Shown one piece after another: positions 32,346 to 42,256 of a stretch of 50,528 nucleotides of DNA. The position numbers and the translations under genes were made by a program. The DNA comes from an uncultured Flavobacteriaceae bacterium. Lineage in GTDB: Bacteria > Bacteroidota > Bacteroidia > Flavobacteriales > Flavobacteriaceae. The notes beneath the pieces were generated by a model that ran no database searches, had not been told where the DNA came from, and saw only the letters and a list, made by a program, of their open reading frames with translations. Where the stretch lies: assembly GCA_949372605.1 (NCBI GenBank), contig CASIAE010000021.1:1-50528 (forward strand). The letters run 5' to 3'. The first letter of the stretch is position 1; each line of letters opens with the position of its first letter.

Positions 32346-34244
32346 TTAATATGCTCTTCCAGACTTACCTTCATAAAAATTCATGAAAGCACGATTCACT
32401 ACTCGATTCCCTCCCGGGGTTGGATAGTCTCCAGAAAAATACCAATCCCCCAGATTGTGAGGGCATGCCTTGTGAAGATCGTCGATGGTTTGATAGATTA
32501 CTTCAACTTCCGCTTTAATGATGTCTCCTTTTAAAATAACTGCAATTTTATCAGAAACTTCCTGATCGTTAAAAGGAGCATAAAGTGCTTTAACGTGATT
32601 CTTAACTTCTGTTATTGGCAAGCCAATCGATTGTTGACAATCTTTATATATTGAATCGAGCGTTTGAGTCAATATTCCTCGGTCCTTGTGCAACGCTAAT
32701 GCTGCCTTAAAGGCAATGAAGTTATTGAGTTTTGCCATATCAATTCCGTAACAGTCCGGATACCTAATTTGAGGTGCACTCGATACTACAACAATTTTCT
32801 GAGGATTTAATCGATCCAGCATTTTAAGAATACTTTTTTCCAAAGTAGTTCCCCTCACAATACTGTCATCTATAATAACCAAATTGTCTGTTGGTTTTAT
32901 AACACCATAAGTAACATCATAAACATGAGCGACCAAATCATCGCGACTTGCGTCTTCAGTAATAAAAGTCCTTAGCTTCACATCTTTGTTTGCGATTTTC
33001 TCTATTCGTGGTCTAAGCGATAATATTTTATTTAATTCTGACTCTTTTAGCGATTCTTTATTTTTAATCGCTTCGGTAAGGGATTGAACAATGTTGTCCT
33101 GAACTGCACCTAAAAGTCCATAGAAGGAAGTTTCAGCAGTGTTTGGAATAAATGAGAAAACGGTATTTTCAAGATCATTATCAATTGATTTTTTTATTTG
33201 GGGGAACAATAGTCTTCCCAAATGTTTTCTCTCTTTATATATAGAGGCATCACTTCCTCTTGAAAAATAAATTCTTTCGAAAGAACAGGCCTTATAAGGA
33301 AGCGGTTCTAGTATTTTACTGACAGAGGTAACTCCTGACTTCTTAGTTAGCAATGCATGTCCAGGCGGAAGCTCAATGATGGACTTAAATGGAATATCAA
33401 AAACGGTCTGAATAACCGGGCGCTCTGAGGCAACAACTACCATTTCTTCATCTTCGTAATAGTAGGCAGGTCTGATTCCAGCAGGATCTCTAATCACAAA
33501 AGAATCACCATGTCCCAATAGGCCAGCAATTACATAGCCACCATCCCAGCTTTTAGATGCCTTTCGAAGGACTTTTTTCATATTAAGTCTTTCCGCTATT
33601 TGAGGCGAAGCGTCTGCTTTTGTATAGCCTTCTTTTTTTAGACTTTTATATATCTTAGCAACCGCATCATCTAGAAAATGTCCTATTTTTTCCATCACAG
33701 TAACCGTATCGGCTTTCTCCTTAGGGTGCTGACCCAAATCAACTAGTGTTTCAAATAATTCGTTTACATTAGTAAGGTTAAAGTTTCCTGCTAAAATAAG
33801 ATTCCGATGCATCCAATTGTTTTGACGTAAAAATGGATGAACACTTTCAATACTGTTTTTCCCGAAAGTTCCATACCGAACATGACCGAGAAGCAATTCT
33901 CCTGCATAAGGCACTTTTTTTTTAAAAAGTGTAGTGTCTTCTAACAAGTCAGGAAATTCTTTTTGTGATTGGGAGATTCTTTTGTTTATTTTTTTAAAAA
34001 TATCCTGAATCGGTTGTTGGTTATTTGAACGCACCCTACTGATGTATCGCTCTCCAGGACTCACGTCGCGTTTTATACAAGCAAAGCCAGCACCATCTTG
34101 TCCACGATTGTGCTGCTTCTCCATCATCAAATACATTTTATTGATGCCATATAAGGCAGTTCCGTACTTTTCTTTATAGTAATTAAGCGGTTTTTTTAAG
34201 TGGAGTAAGGCTATTCCACATTCGTGCTTTATGGCATCACTCAT
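32346..34244 (-). CDS. Long amidophosphoribosyltransferase (PurF) paralogue
   Basis: 632 residues, longer than the usual 470-510 of PurF. The N-terminal class-II glutamine amidotransferase has Cys9 in HECGIALL, so an eight-residue propeptide must be removed for the N-terminal Cys to act; QHNRGQDGAGFA and GHVRYGTFG follow. The PRPP-binding loop VIIDDSIVRGTTL is near 455. These fit phosphoribosylamine synthesis from PRPP and glutamine. An inserted segment (about 340-430) lengthens the protein. It ends the run purN-rnhA-pfkB-purF on the minus strand. Flavobacteria usually also have a standard PurF elsewhere, so this may be specialised. Confidence 0.85.
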   Translation of the reverse strand: MSDAIKHECGIALLHLKKPLNYYKEKYGTALYGINKMYLMMEKQHNRGQDGAGFACIKRDVSPGERYISRVRSNNQQPIQDIFKKINKRISQSQKEFPDLLEDTTLFKKKVPYAGELLLGHVRYGTFGKNSIESVHPFLRQNNWMHRNLILAGNFNLTNVNELFETLVDLGQHPKEKADTVTVMEKIGHFLDDAVAKIYKSLKKEGYTKADASPQIAERLNMKKVLRKASKSWDGGYVIAGLLGHGDSFVIRDPAGIRPAYYYEDEEMVVVASERPVIQTVFDIPFKSIIELPPGHALLTKKSGVTSVSKILEPLPYKACSFERIYFSRGSDASIYKERKHLGRLLFPQIKKSIDNDLENTVFSFIPNTAETSFYGLLGAVQDNIVQSLTEAIKNKESLKESELNKILSLRPRIEKIANKDVKLRTFITEDASRDDLVAHVYDVTYGVIKPTDNLVIIDDSIVRGTTLEKSILKMLDRLNPQKIVVVSSAPQIRYPDCYGIDMAKLNNFIAFKAALALHKDRGILTQTLDSIYKDCQQSIGLPITEVKNHVKALYAPFNDQEVSDKIAVILKGDIIKAEVEVIYQTIDDLHKACPHNLGDWYFSGDYPTPGGNRVVNRAFMNFYEGKSGRAY

Positions 34245-34265
34245 TTTTTGTTTATGGTTTTGGTA

Positions 34266-35195
34266 TTATTCAAGTTCAATTTCAAAGGTAGTTAATTCTT
34301 TAAAAGCTTTTAATCGGTCGCTCATCGCTTGATGAGAAACATTAACAAGATTTTCGGTTCCAAATTTTTCTACGGTAAAAGAAGCCATTGCAGACCCATA
34401 TATGATCGCGGATTTCATGTTTGAAAAAGAAATATCATCTGTTTGGGTCAAGTAGCCTGTAAATCCTCCAGCGAAACTATCTCCAGCTCCGGTCGGATCA
34501 AAGACTTCTTCAAGAGGAAGTGCTGGAGCGCAAAAAATCTCATTATTATGAAAAAGTAAAGCGCCGTGTTCTCCTTTTTTAATGATCACGTATTTAGGAC
34601 CCATTTCATGGATCATTTGTGCTGCCTTAACCAAGGAATACTGATTAGTCAATTGACGTGCTTCTTCGTCATTTATTGATATAACGTCAACCTTTTCGAT
34701 CACTTTGTCTAGTGATTCTCTGGCATGATCCATCCAGAAATTCATGGTGTCCAAAACCACCAACTTAGGTTTATTTTTTATTTGTGCTAATGCTGCTAAT
34801 TGTACATCCGGAGAAAGGTTCCCTAACATGACAATGTCAGGAGTGAAAAGATGATCAGGTATCTTAGGATCGAAATTTTCTAACACATTCAAACGCGTAT
34901 CTAAGGTCGTCCTGGTGTTTAAATCGTTGTGGTATCTTCCACTCCAAAAGAAAGTTTCTCCTCCCGGAACGATTTCTACTCCAGAAACATCAATTCCTTT
35001 GTCTTTTAACAGTGCTAAGTGTTCTTTTTCAAAATCTTCTCCTACGACCGAAACAACGGCACAATCTAAAGAAAAACGAGAAGCTGCAAGACAAATATAA
35101 GTAGCTGCCCCCCCTAAAATTTTATCTACCCTCCCATAAGGCGTTTGAATAGCATCATAGGCTATGGTGCCAATTACCAATAATTTATACTTCAT
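34266..35195 (-). CDS. PfkB-family sugar/nucleoside kinase
   Basis: 309 residues. The PfkB signature 2 reads FDPTGAGDSFAGGFTGYL near 228-245, with the catalytic Asp; signature-1-like GGAATYICLAASRF is near 29-42. The substrate is unknown; ribokinase or adenosine-kinase-like sugars/nucleosides are possible. It lies 21 bases upstream of the PurF-like gene, suggesting a link to nucleotide or ribose metabolism. Cytoplasmic. Confidence 0.88.
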   Translation of the reverse strand: MKYKLLVIGTIAYDAIQTPYGRVDKILGGAATYICLAASRFSLDCAVVSVVGEDFEKEHLALLKDKGIDVSGVEIVPGGETFFWSGRYHNDLNTRTTLDTRLNVLENFDPKIPDHLFTPDIVMLGNLSPDVQLAALAQIKNKPKLVVLDTMNFWMDHARESLDKVIEKVDVISINDEEARQLTNQYSLVKAAQMIHEMGPKYVIIKKGEHGALLFHNNEIFCAPALPLEEVFDPTGAGDSFAGGFTGYLTQTDDISFSNMKSAIIYGSAMASFTVEKFGTENLVNVSHQAMSDRLKAFKELTTFEIELE

Positions 35196-35272
35196 AAAAC
35201 AAAAATAATAAACTTATTAAGTGATGTCTATTTTTTAGTCAAAGATTTATATAAGGGTTTTCAATAGTATTT

Positions 35273-35758
35273 TTATTGCTCCTTGGTTTTTAAGTTTTGC
35301 TCAAAAGTGCTATCAACAAGAAGAGTTTTTTGTTTTGCTGCATTTACGGCCAACCGATCACAGCGTTCATTTTGAGGATGGTCATTATGACCCTTAACCC
35401 AATGGAAATCAACCTTGTGTTTTCGATGAATTTTTAAATAGCGTTTCCATAAATCAGAGTTTTTCTTTCCCTTAAAACCTTTTTTTTCCCATCCGAAAAC
35501 CCATTTTTTTTGAACAGAATCAATTACATATTTCGAATCGGAACAAACCAAAACTTCCATCGGTTGTATTTTTAAAGTCTCAAGTCCAACGATGACAGCC
35601 AAAAGCTCCATCCTATTGTTGGTCGTCATGCGATAACCTTCCGAAATTTCTTTTTTGTGATTTTTACCCACCCACTCAATGATGGCTCCATAACCTCCTG
35701 GACCAGGGTTTCCCAAAGAAGAACCATCACTATATAGGTGAATTTTATTAAACATCAT
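35273..35758 (-). CDS. rnhA: Ribonuclease HI
   Basis: 161 residues. Catalytic residues are seen in DGSSLGNPGPGGYGAI (first Asp), NNRMELLAVI (Glu), CSDSKYVID (second Asp) and the last Asp/His region VKGHNDHPQNERCDRLA. It degrades RNA in RNA-DNA hybrids. The start overlaps the purN stop by four bases, so the two are translationally coupled. Confidence 0.95.
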   Translation of the reverse strand: MMFNKIHLYSDGSSLGNPGPGGYGAIIEWVGKNHKKEISEGYRMTTNNRMELLAVIVGLETLKIQPMEVLVCSDSKYVIDSVQKKWVFGWEKKGFKGKKNSDLWKRYLKIHRKHKVDFHWVKGHNDHPQNERCDRLAVNAAKQKTLLVDSTFEQNLKTKEQ

Positions 35759-36336
35759 TGATCTTTTAATAGTTGGTGAAGTACCTCTGGATAATGCTTG
35801 TATTCTAACTGGTGTACCTTATTAGCAATGCTTTCAGCCGTATCGGCTTTTGAGACTTCAACTGCACTTTGAAAAATAATAGAACCCTCGTCATAATTCT
35901 CATTAACATAGTGTATCGTTATTCCTGTTTGACTGTCTCCAGAGTCTAAAACACTTTGGTGAACACGATCGCCATACATTCCTTTCCCACCATGTTTGGG
36001 AAGAAGCGCTGGATGAATATTTATTATTTTATCTGGATATGCGGCCACAATAGATTTTGGGATTTTTAATAAAAACCCAGCCAAAACAATTAAATCAGGT
36101 TTAATAGTTTGAAGTTTATTTAATAGTGAATCGTCTAAATACTCCTCTTTTTTAAACAAGTAAAAAGGAACATTAAGCGACTTTGCTCGATCCAAAACTC
36201 CTGCCTTTTGGTTGTTCGTTAGGACAAGATCTGTCGTGATTTGATCAAAAGCACTGAAATGTTCGATGATATTCTGGACATTTGAGCCCGATCCCGATGC
36301 AAAAAAGATAATTTTTTTAATAGTTTTGTTTCTCAT
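35755..36336 (-). CDS. purN: Phosphoribosylglycinamide formyltransferase
   Basis: 193 residues, normal length. The fold and catalytic motif are clear: FASGSGSNVQNII at the start, NIHPALLPKHGGKGMYGD (catalytic His and the following Gly loop) and DSQTGITIHYVNENYDEG with the active Asp. It transfers formyl from 10-formyl-THF to GAR, the third step of purine synthesis. First gene of the minus-strand run with rnhA, pfkB and the PurF-like gene; divergent from acpP. Confidence 0.95.
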   Translation of the reverse strand: MRNKTIKKIIFFASGSGSNVQNIIEHFSAFDQITTDLVLTNNQKAGVLDRAKSLNVPFYLFKKEEYLDDSLLNKLQTIKPDLIVLAGFLLKIPKSIVAAYPDKIINIHPALLPKHGGKGMYGDRVHQSVLDSGDSQTGITIHYVNENYDEGSIIFQSAVEVSKADTAESIANKVHQLEYKHYPEVLHQLLKDQ

Positions 36337-36445
36337 TTGACTTCTAAGTGCCTTTAAATAATAACTTTAAGAATTAATTAAACATTTATTTCACAAAGAA
36401 AAGTTATATTTATTTCCCTTAATAGTGTTTTCATACAAAGTTTTT

Positions 36446-36453
36446 TATTTTTG
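36446..36453 (+). promoter_or_regulatory. Putative -7 box of acpP (TATTTTTG)
   Basis: TATTTTTG box 27 bases upstream of the acpP ATG in the acpP/purN divergent gap. No strong -33 element is seen. It would drive the acpP-fabF-rnc-IPExxVDY-pyk run. Confidence 0.5.
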
Positions 36454-36480
36454 TTCACAGTAATTTTAAACCAATTAATT

Positions 36481-36714
36481 ATGTCTGATATTTCATCAAG
36501 AGTAAAAGCAATCATCGTTGACAAACTAGGTGTCGATGAGAATGAAGTTGTTACAGAAGCTAACTTCACAAACGATTTGGGTGCCGATTCGCTGGATACA
36601 GTTGAACTCATAATGGAATTCGAAAAAGAATTTGACATTCAAATTCCAGATGACCAAGCTGAGAACATTGCCACTGTTGGGCAAGCGATTCAGTACATCG
36701 AGCAAGCAAAATAA
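36481..36714 (+). CDS. acpP: Acyl carrier protein
   Basis: 77 residues from ATG 36481. The phosphopantetheine site is Ser in [13 protein letters not shown] at about residue 37; the protein is very acidic, as expected. It carries acyl chains during fatty acid synthesis. An in-frame reading could start 30 bases earlier, but the ATG used is the one that matches homologues ([12 protein letters not shown]). fabF follows 11 bases downstream. Confidence 0.97.
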   Translation: MSDISSRVKAIIVDKLGVDENEVVTEANFTNDLGADSLDTVELIMEFEKEFDIQIPDDQAENIATVGQAIQYIEQAK

Positions 36715-36725
36715 AAATTGCTTAA

Positions 36726-37976
36726 ATGGAACCAAGACGTGTAGTTGTTACCGGATTGGGAGCATTAACTCCTATTGGAAATACCCTTCCAGAATATTGG
36801 GAGGGTTTGATCTCTGGTAAAAGCGGAGCTGCCCCGATTACCTATTTCGATGCCTCAAAATTCAAAACGCAATTTGCGTGTGAATTAAAAGGCTTTGATC
36901 CATTAAATTTCATGGATCAAAAAGAAGCGCGGAAAAATGATCGCTTCGCTCAATATGCATTGGTATCTAGCCAAGAAGCAATTGAAGATTCAGGCCTAGA
37001 GCTAGATAATATTGATAAAGATCGTGTAGGAGTTATCTGGGGAGCCGGAATTGGAGGATTGGAGACTTTTCAAAACGAAGTCCTCAATTTTGCTAGTGGT
37101 GACGGAACTCCAAGATTTAACCCCTTCTTTATTCCCAAGATGATTGCGGATATTGCTCCGGGGTTGATATCAATAAAATACGGATTTTGTGGTCCGAACT
37201 TTACAACGGTATCTGCATGTGCTTCCTCGGCAAACGCAATGATTGATTCCCTTAATTACATTCGAATGGGCTATGCAGATATTATTGTCTCTGGTGGTTC
37301 GGAAGCTGGTGTGACCATGGCAGGTATCGGAGGTTTTAACGCCATGCGTGCTTTGTCAACAAGGAATGATGACCCCAAAACGGCCTCTCGCCCTTTTGAT
37401 AAAAATCGTGATGGTTTTGTGTTAGGTGAAGGATCTGGAACATTGATCCTTGAAGAGTATGAACACGCCAAAGCTAGAGGTGCAAAAATATATGCTGAGC
37501 TTGCTGGTGGTGGACTTTCTGCCGACGCGTATCATATGACGGCCCCTCATCCTGAGGGTACTGGAGCTAAAAAAGTGATGGTCAATTGTCTCAGAGATGC
37601 CAACCTAAAGCCAGAAGATGTTGATGCAATCAACATGCATGGAACGTCAACTTCCTTGGGAGATTTAGCAGAAACCAGTGCAGTTATTTCTGTGTTTGGA
37701 AAACATGCTTATAATTTAAACATCAATTCGACAAAATCAATGACGGGACACTTATTGGGTGCTGCTGGTGCCGTTGAAGCCATTGCGTCAATTATGGCAA
37801 TAAATCATGGAATAGTACCTCCTACAATAAACCACAGTACTGTTGATGACGATTTAGATCCTAAAATTAACTATACGTTAGGTAAAGCTCAAAAAAGAAC
37901 GGTAAATGTTGCTCTTTCGAATACTTTCGGATTTGGAGGTCACAATGCTTGTGTCATATTCAAAAAAATTATCTAA
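36726..37976 (+). CDS. fabF: 3-oxoacyl-ACP synthase II
   Basis: 416 residues. Catalytic Cys in SACASSANAMIDS (about 165), His in NMHGTSTSLGD (about 305) and the second His in STKSMTGHLLGAAG (about 341), all in the family's order. It extends acyl-ACP by two carbons from malonyl-ACP. It sits directly after acpP, the standard order, and before rnc. Confidence 0.97.
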   Translation: MEPRRVVVTGLGALTPIGNTLPEYWEGLISGKSGAAPITYFDASKFKTQFACELKGFDPLNFMDQKEARKNDRFAQYALVSSQEAIEDSGLELDNIDKDRVGVIWGAGIGGLETFQNEVLNFASGDGTPRFNPFFIPKMIADIAPGLISIKYGFCGPNFTTVSACASSANAMIDSLNYIRMGYADIIVSGGSEAGVTMAGIGGFNAMRALSTRNDDPKTASRPFDKNRDGFVLGEGSGTLILEEYEHAKARGAKIYAELAGGGLSADAYHMTAPHPEGTGAKKVMVNCLRDANLKPEDVDAINMHGTSTSLGDLAETSAVISVFGKHAYNLNINSTKSMTGHLLGAAGAVEAIASIMAINHGIVPPTINHSTVDDDLDPKINYTLGKAQKRTVNVALSNTFGFGGHNACVIFKKII

Positions 37977-37984
37977 ATTAGAAT

Positions 37985-38710
37985 GTGAAGATTTTGAACC
38001 ACATATTTAAATCCCGAACTGCTGATGAAGGGATTTTTTTCAATAATTTAAAAAAAATAACATCGCTACGCCCAGTTAATTTGAAAATTTATCAAAAAGC
38101 ATTTACGCATCGTTCGCTGAATATTAAAGACATACATGGCAATTATGTCAATTATGAACGTCTGGAGTTTTTAGGCGATTCGATATTAAATGTTATTGTT
38201 TCAAAATTTTTATTTAATAAATTTCCTTCAGCTAAGGAAGGAGGGCTTTCGAAGTACAGGGCCAAAATTGTAAGTAGAGAAAATATGAATCAGATCGGCT
38301 TAAAGCTTAACCTTATAGATCTTTTAAAGCTAGATCAGAAAATAAATTTTGGCGAAAATATTCACGGAAATTTATTAGAAGCGCTCATAGGTGCTGTGTT
38401 TATAGACAGGGGCTATTTAAAATGTCAAAAATTTATTTTAGATACGATTATAGCAGATCATGTGAATGTAGAACAACTTGAGCACAGTGTGCTGAGCTAC
38501 AAAGGGTTGCTGATTGAATGGGGACAAAAAAAAAAGAAGAAGGTCAGGTTTACTACCACAAGCGATGGGGGGCTAGATCCTGAAATAAACTACTCTACTA
38601 GTGTTTTAATAAATGAAGTGATTATTGTTAAGGCAAGGGGGGGGTCAAAAAAGAAAGCCGAAGAAAAGTCCGCCAAAAGAGCCTATTATGCTTTAAACTT
38701 AAAGTATTAA
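37985..38710 (+). CDS. rnc: Ribonuclease III
   Basis: 241 residues. The RNase III signature YERLEFLGDSILNVIVSKF holds the catalytic Glu and Asp; the second acidic site is in LLEALIGAVFIDRG. A double-stranded RNA-binding domain follows (about 165-241), ending in AEEKSAKRAYYALN. It cuts structured RNA, e.g. rRNA precursors. The start is GTG 37985, with no nearer ATG. It lies eight bases after fabF. Confidence 0.95.
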   Translation: MKILNHIFKSRTADEGIFFNNLKKITSLRPVNLKIYQKAFTHRSLNIKDIHGNYVNYERLEFLGDSILNVIVSKFLFNKFPSAKEGGLSKYRAKIVSRENMNQIGLKLNLIDLLKLDQKINFGENIHGNLLEALIGAVFIDRGYLKCQKFILDTIIADHVNVEQLEHSVLSYKGLLIEWGQKKKKKVRFTTTSDGGLDPEINYSTSVLINEVIIVKARGGSKKKAEEKSAKRAYYALNLKY

Positions 38711-38715
38711 GCGGG

Positions 38716-39186
38716 ATGAGTAAAAAAAAGCTTTACCTATTGGATGAGTTTGAAGAAGATGAATTTAAGCTGCTGGCGATTCATAGTTCTATGGAAAATT
38801 ATAAAATTGCTTTTTTATTAAACACCTACTGCGGTAGTAAATTTGTAATGTGTAAAGAGGACATTGAGTTGCCACTAAAAAATGCATTTTTTCAAAACTT
38901 TGAATGGGATAATCCTAAAAAAGGTATTCATTGTAACCTGTTTTCTAATAAATTTATAAAATTGAGTGTTAACAAATCAAAGGGTACCGGCTTATTTGAC
39001 ATTCCTGAAACAAAAAAGGTATATTTGCTCCCGGAACTTAAAAAAGCTGACTATTTCATTAAAATAAATACAGGCATATCGGTTAAGGTGCTAAGTGAAA
39101 AAATTGAGTTAATTAGTGAGATTTCAATGTGTTATCTCCCGAAGATAAATAAAATAAATTTTCATCATACGCTAAATTTCGATTAA
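38716..39186 (+). CDS. IPExxVDY family protein
   Basis: 156 residues. The family name motif appears in modified form as LPELKKADYFIKI (about 105-117), and the protein lies between rnc and pyk, its standard place in flavobacteria. N-terminal KLYLLDEFEEDEFKLLAIHS. No catalytic residues are known; it is conserved across Bacteroidota. Its stop overlaps the pyk start by one base (TAATG). Confidence 0.8.
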   Translation: MSKKKLYLLDEFEEDEFKLLAIHSSMENYKIAFLLNTYCGSKFVMCKEDIELPLKNAFFQNFEWDNPKKGIHCNLFSNKFIKLSVNKSKGTGLFDIPETKKVYLLPELKKADYFIKINTGISVKVLSEKIELISEISMCYLPKINKINFHHTLNFD

Positions 39187-40613
39187 TGAGCCAAAGAAAA
39201 AAAACTAAAATAGTTGCGACATTGGGTCCTGCTTCAGATTCTATAGAAGTACTTGAACAAATGATCCTTAATGGGGTCGATGTCTTTAGGATTAATTTTT
39301 CTCATGCTGAGTATAGCGATGTAGAAAAAAGAATTAAAAACATTCGTGATCTTAATAAAAAACTCAATACACATACTTCTATTTTAGGAGACCTTCAAGG
39401 ACCAAAACTTAGAGTGGGCGTAGTTGCCGAAGGAACTAGAGTTGCACCAGGAGACGTTATCACCTTTTCTACGGAAGCCCCGTTTGAGGGGAACAATGAA
39501 AAGATCTACATGAATTATAAAAACTTTCCAAAAGACGTAAAAGCCGGTGAGCAGATTTTGTTGGATGATGGAAAACTTATTTTTGAAATCCTGGAAACAG
39601 ATCTTAAAACTTTAGTTAAGGCTAAAGTGATTCAGGGAGGTGCTTTAAAATCGAAGAAAGGTGTTAACCTGCCCAATACTGAGATTTCTTTACCCGCCCT
39701 TACTCCAAAAGATATCCAAGATGCAGCGTTTGCAATTAAGCATAACTTCGATTGGATTGCACTTTCTTTCGTAAGGAATAGTAAAGATCTTTTAGATCTT
39801 AAAAAAATAATTGAGAAACATACCGATGAAAAAATTCCAATCATTGCTAAAATCGAAAAGCCTGAAGGAATAAGAAATATCGATAAAATCATTTCACATT
39901 GCGATGGGTTGATGGTTGCCAGAGGAGATCTGGGTGTTGAGGTTCCTCCTGCTGAAGTTCCTTTGATACAAAAGGAATTGGTGCGATTAGCTAAAAAAGC
40001 AAGGATCCCTGTCATTATCGCTACTCAGATGATGGAAAGTATGATCGACAGTATGACTGCAACTAGAGCAGAAGTAAATGATGTAGCAAATTCCGTAATG
40101 GATGGTGCTGATGCCGTAATGCTCTCTGGCGAGACATCTGTAGGAGAATATCCTGTAGAAGTGATTATAACTATAACATCAATCATAAAAAGTGTTGAGC
40201 ACTCTGATTTAATAATCGTTCCTCAAAAAGCACCTAAGATCAGAACCAATCGATTCATCACTAAATCTGTTTGTTTTCACGCGGCTCAAATTGCAAATGA
40301 TGTACAAGCTAAAGCCATTTGTACTTTAACGAATAGTGGCTATACAGCCTATCAAATTTCAGCCTGTAGACCAAAGTCACACGTATTGGTTTTTACTTCC
40401 AACAGAAGAATCCTGACACAATTAAATTTACTTTGGGGAGTGAAAGCGTTTTTCTACGATAGTTTTGAAACTACCGATAAGACTGTGGAGCACATCAATG
40501 CAATTGCTGAGGAAAAAGGATATGTTGACAAGGGAGACCTTTTAATAAACCTTACAGCAATGCCTATTATTGAAAAAGGAATGGTAAATACGTTACGTAT
40601 TTCGTCAATCTAA
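39186..40613 (+). CDS. pyk: Pyruvate kinase
   Basis: 475 residues. Substrate and metal sites are clear: FRINFSHAEY, ILGDLQGPKLRVG, IIAKIEKPEG (catalytic Lys) and MVARGDLGVEVP, then IATQMMESM and the C-terminal regulatory domain. It makes pyruvate and ATP from PEP in glycolysis. The start ATG overlaps the IPExxVDY stop, so the two are coupled. It converges with dinB with shared stop CTAA. Confidence 0.97.
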   Translation: MSQRKKTKIVATLGPASDSIEVLEQMILNGVDVFRINFSHAEYSDVEKRIKNIRDLNKKLNTHTSILGDLQGPKLRVGVVAEGTRVAPGDVITFSTEAPFEGNNEKIYMNYKNFPKDVKAGEQILLDDGKLIFEILETDLKTLVKAKVIQGGALKSKKGVNLPNTEISLPALTPKDIQDAAFAIKHNFDWIALSFVRNSKDLLDLKKIIEKHTDEKIPIIAKIEKPEGIRNIDKIISHCDGLMVARGDLGVEVPPAEVPLIQKELVRLAKKARIPVIIATQMMESMIDSMTATRAEVNDVANSVMDGADAVMLSGETSVGEYPVEVIITITSIIKSVEHSDLIIVPQKAPKIRTNRFITKSVCFHAAQIANDVQAKAICTLTNSGYTAYQISACRPKSHVLVFTSNRRILTQLNLLWGVKAFFYDSFETTDKTVEHINAIAEEKGYVDKGDLLINLTAMPIIEKGMVNTLRISSI

Positions 40614-41680
40614 AAAGGCAAAGACAATTGAACCTTTAGTTTTTCTTCTTTTTTCTCTGTATTCAGATTGGATAAAGAAAGACCTAGCAGCCTGACAGAG
40701 TTTACTAATTTTTCTTGATATAGAAGTTCTTTGGCGTTGCTTAAAATCAGGCTCCTATCAGAAATATAATGCGGTAAGGTTTTACTTCTTGTTTGAACTG
40801 AAAAGTCACTAAACTTGATTTTAAGCGTTATTGTCCTCCCCGCAAGTTTTTTAATCTCCAATCTCTTTTCTAGTTTGTTGGCGATGCGCTCCAATTTTTC
40901 TTCCAAATAGACCTCACTGGTGAGGTTTTCGGTAAAGGTGTGTTCAGCGCCAAAAGACTTTGGTGTTCGAAAAGGAACCACTGGACTGTCGTGAATTCCT
41001 CTTACAACATTGTAAAAATAAGTGCCAGACTTTCCGAAATTATCATTTAGAAATTCTATTGATTTTGTCTTTAAACCAGCTCCATCAAAGATTCCCATTT
41101 GATACATCTTCAGTCCAGTTTTCTTTCCCACGCCATAAAACTTTTTGACATCCAGCTTTTCTAAAAAAGGAAGCACTTCTTCTGGGGCTATTGTTTTTTG
41201 ACCATTGGGTTTGTTCCAATCACTCGCAATTTTAGCTAAAAATTTATTAATCGATATACCTGCGGAAGCATTTAAATCCGTTAACTTTTTTATGTCATAT
41301 CTAATTTCTCTAGCCATTTGAGTCGCAGAAGTTCTCCCCATTTTGTTCTTGGTTACATCCAAATAAGCTTCATCTAAAGAAAGAGGCTCGACCAGATCCG
41401 TGTATTTATTAAAAACAGTTCTTATTTGCGTGGAAACTTCTTTATAGCGTTCAAAGTTCGGAGAGACAAAAATCAAGTCGGGGCACAACTTTCTTGCTAA
41501 AGGTCCATTCATTGCGCTTCTAACCCCAAACTTACGTGCTTCATAGCTTGCTGCCGCAACAACACCTCTCTCCTCACCTCCTCCAACCGCAACCGGTTTG
41601 TTTTGCAATTCGGGTTGATCTAATTGTTCGACCGCCGCAAAAAATGCATCCATATCGATATGAATAATTTTTCTTTCCAT
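40610..41680 (-). CDS. dinB: DNA polymerase IV
   Basis: 356 residues. Y-family polymerase: DMDAFFAAVEQLD at the start with catalytic Asp, YEARKFGVRSAM, SLDEAYLDVT with the second catalytic pair, then the helix-hairpin-helix and the little finger. The C-terminus ends VQLSLPF, which fits a beta-clamp binding motif (QLSLPF). It is a low-fidelity translesion polymerase. It shares its stop with pyk (CTAA). Confidence 0.95.
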   Translation of the reverse strand: MERKIIHIDMDAFFAAVEQLDQPELQNKPVAVGGGEERGVVAAASYEARKFGVRSAMNGPLARKLCPDLIFVSPNFERYKEVSTQIRTVFNKYTDLVEPLSLDEAYLDVTKNKMGRTSATQMAREIRYDIKKLTDLNASAGISINKFLAKIASDWNKPNGQKTIAPEEVLPFLEKLDVKKFYGVGKKTGLKMYQMGIFDGAGLKTKSIEFLNDNFGKSGTYFYNVVRGIHDSPVVPFRTPKSFGAEHTFTENLTSEVYLEEKLERIANKLEKRLEIKKLAGRTITLKIKFSDFSVQTRSKTLPHYISDRSLILSNAKELLYQEKLVNSVRLLGLSLSNLNTEKKEEKLKVQLSLPF

Positions 41681-41766
41681 TTAAATTTTAATCAAAACAT
41701 TTTTGCTTTTTAATCCTTAACGAATCAGAAATCCTCTAAATTTAGTTATAATAAAATTTTCAATAC

Positions 41767-42213
41767 ATGAAAAAAGAAATAGAAAGAAAATTTTTAGTCA
41801 GAAATGATAAATTTAAAGATCAGTCTGTTCAAAAGCAAAAAATAACACAAGGATATCTCAGTAAAGATCCTAAAAGAACCGTTAGGATCAGAATTACAGA
41901 GAAAGAAGCTTGGATCACCATTAAAGGAAAAAGCAATGGAGCTGGAACGGTAAGATTAGAATGGGAAAAATCAATTTCCCTAGCTGATGGAGAAGCACTT
42001 ATTAAATTATGCGAAGCAGCACCCATCGAAAAGATTCGATATATCATTCCACAAAAAAATCTAAACTTTGAAGTAGATGAGTTTTTTGGACATAAAAGCG
42101 GATTAATTCTTGCAGAAATTGAATTGCCTTCGGAAGCTACTCTTTTCGAAAAACCAGATTGGCTGGGAGACGAAGTCACAGGAATAAAAGAATATTATAA
42201 TGCAATGATGTAA
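41767..42213 (+). CDS. CYTH-domain protein
   Basis: 148 residues. The CYTH signature EIERKFLVRND opens the protein, followed by TVRIRITEKEAWITIK and KIRYIIPQKNLNFEVDEF, with acidic/basic residues of the triphosphate tunnel. Such proteins hydrolyse or bind triphosphates (e.g. inorganic triphosphatase or thiamine triphosphatase like). The substrate is not known. Stands alone between dinB (divergent) and a membrane protein. Confidence 0.88.
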   Translation: MKKEIERKFLVRNDKFKDQSVQKQKITQGYLSKDPKRTVRIRITEKEAWITIKGKSNGAGTVRLEWEKSISLADGEALIKLCEAAPIEKIRYIIPQKNLNFEVDEFFGHKSGLILAEIELPSEATLFEKPDWLGDEVTGIKEYYNAMM

Positions 42214-42256
42214 CTTTCTATTGAAACAGAATTCCCGATGTATTAACAGATTATTG

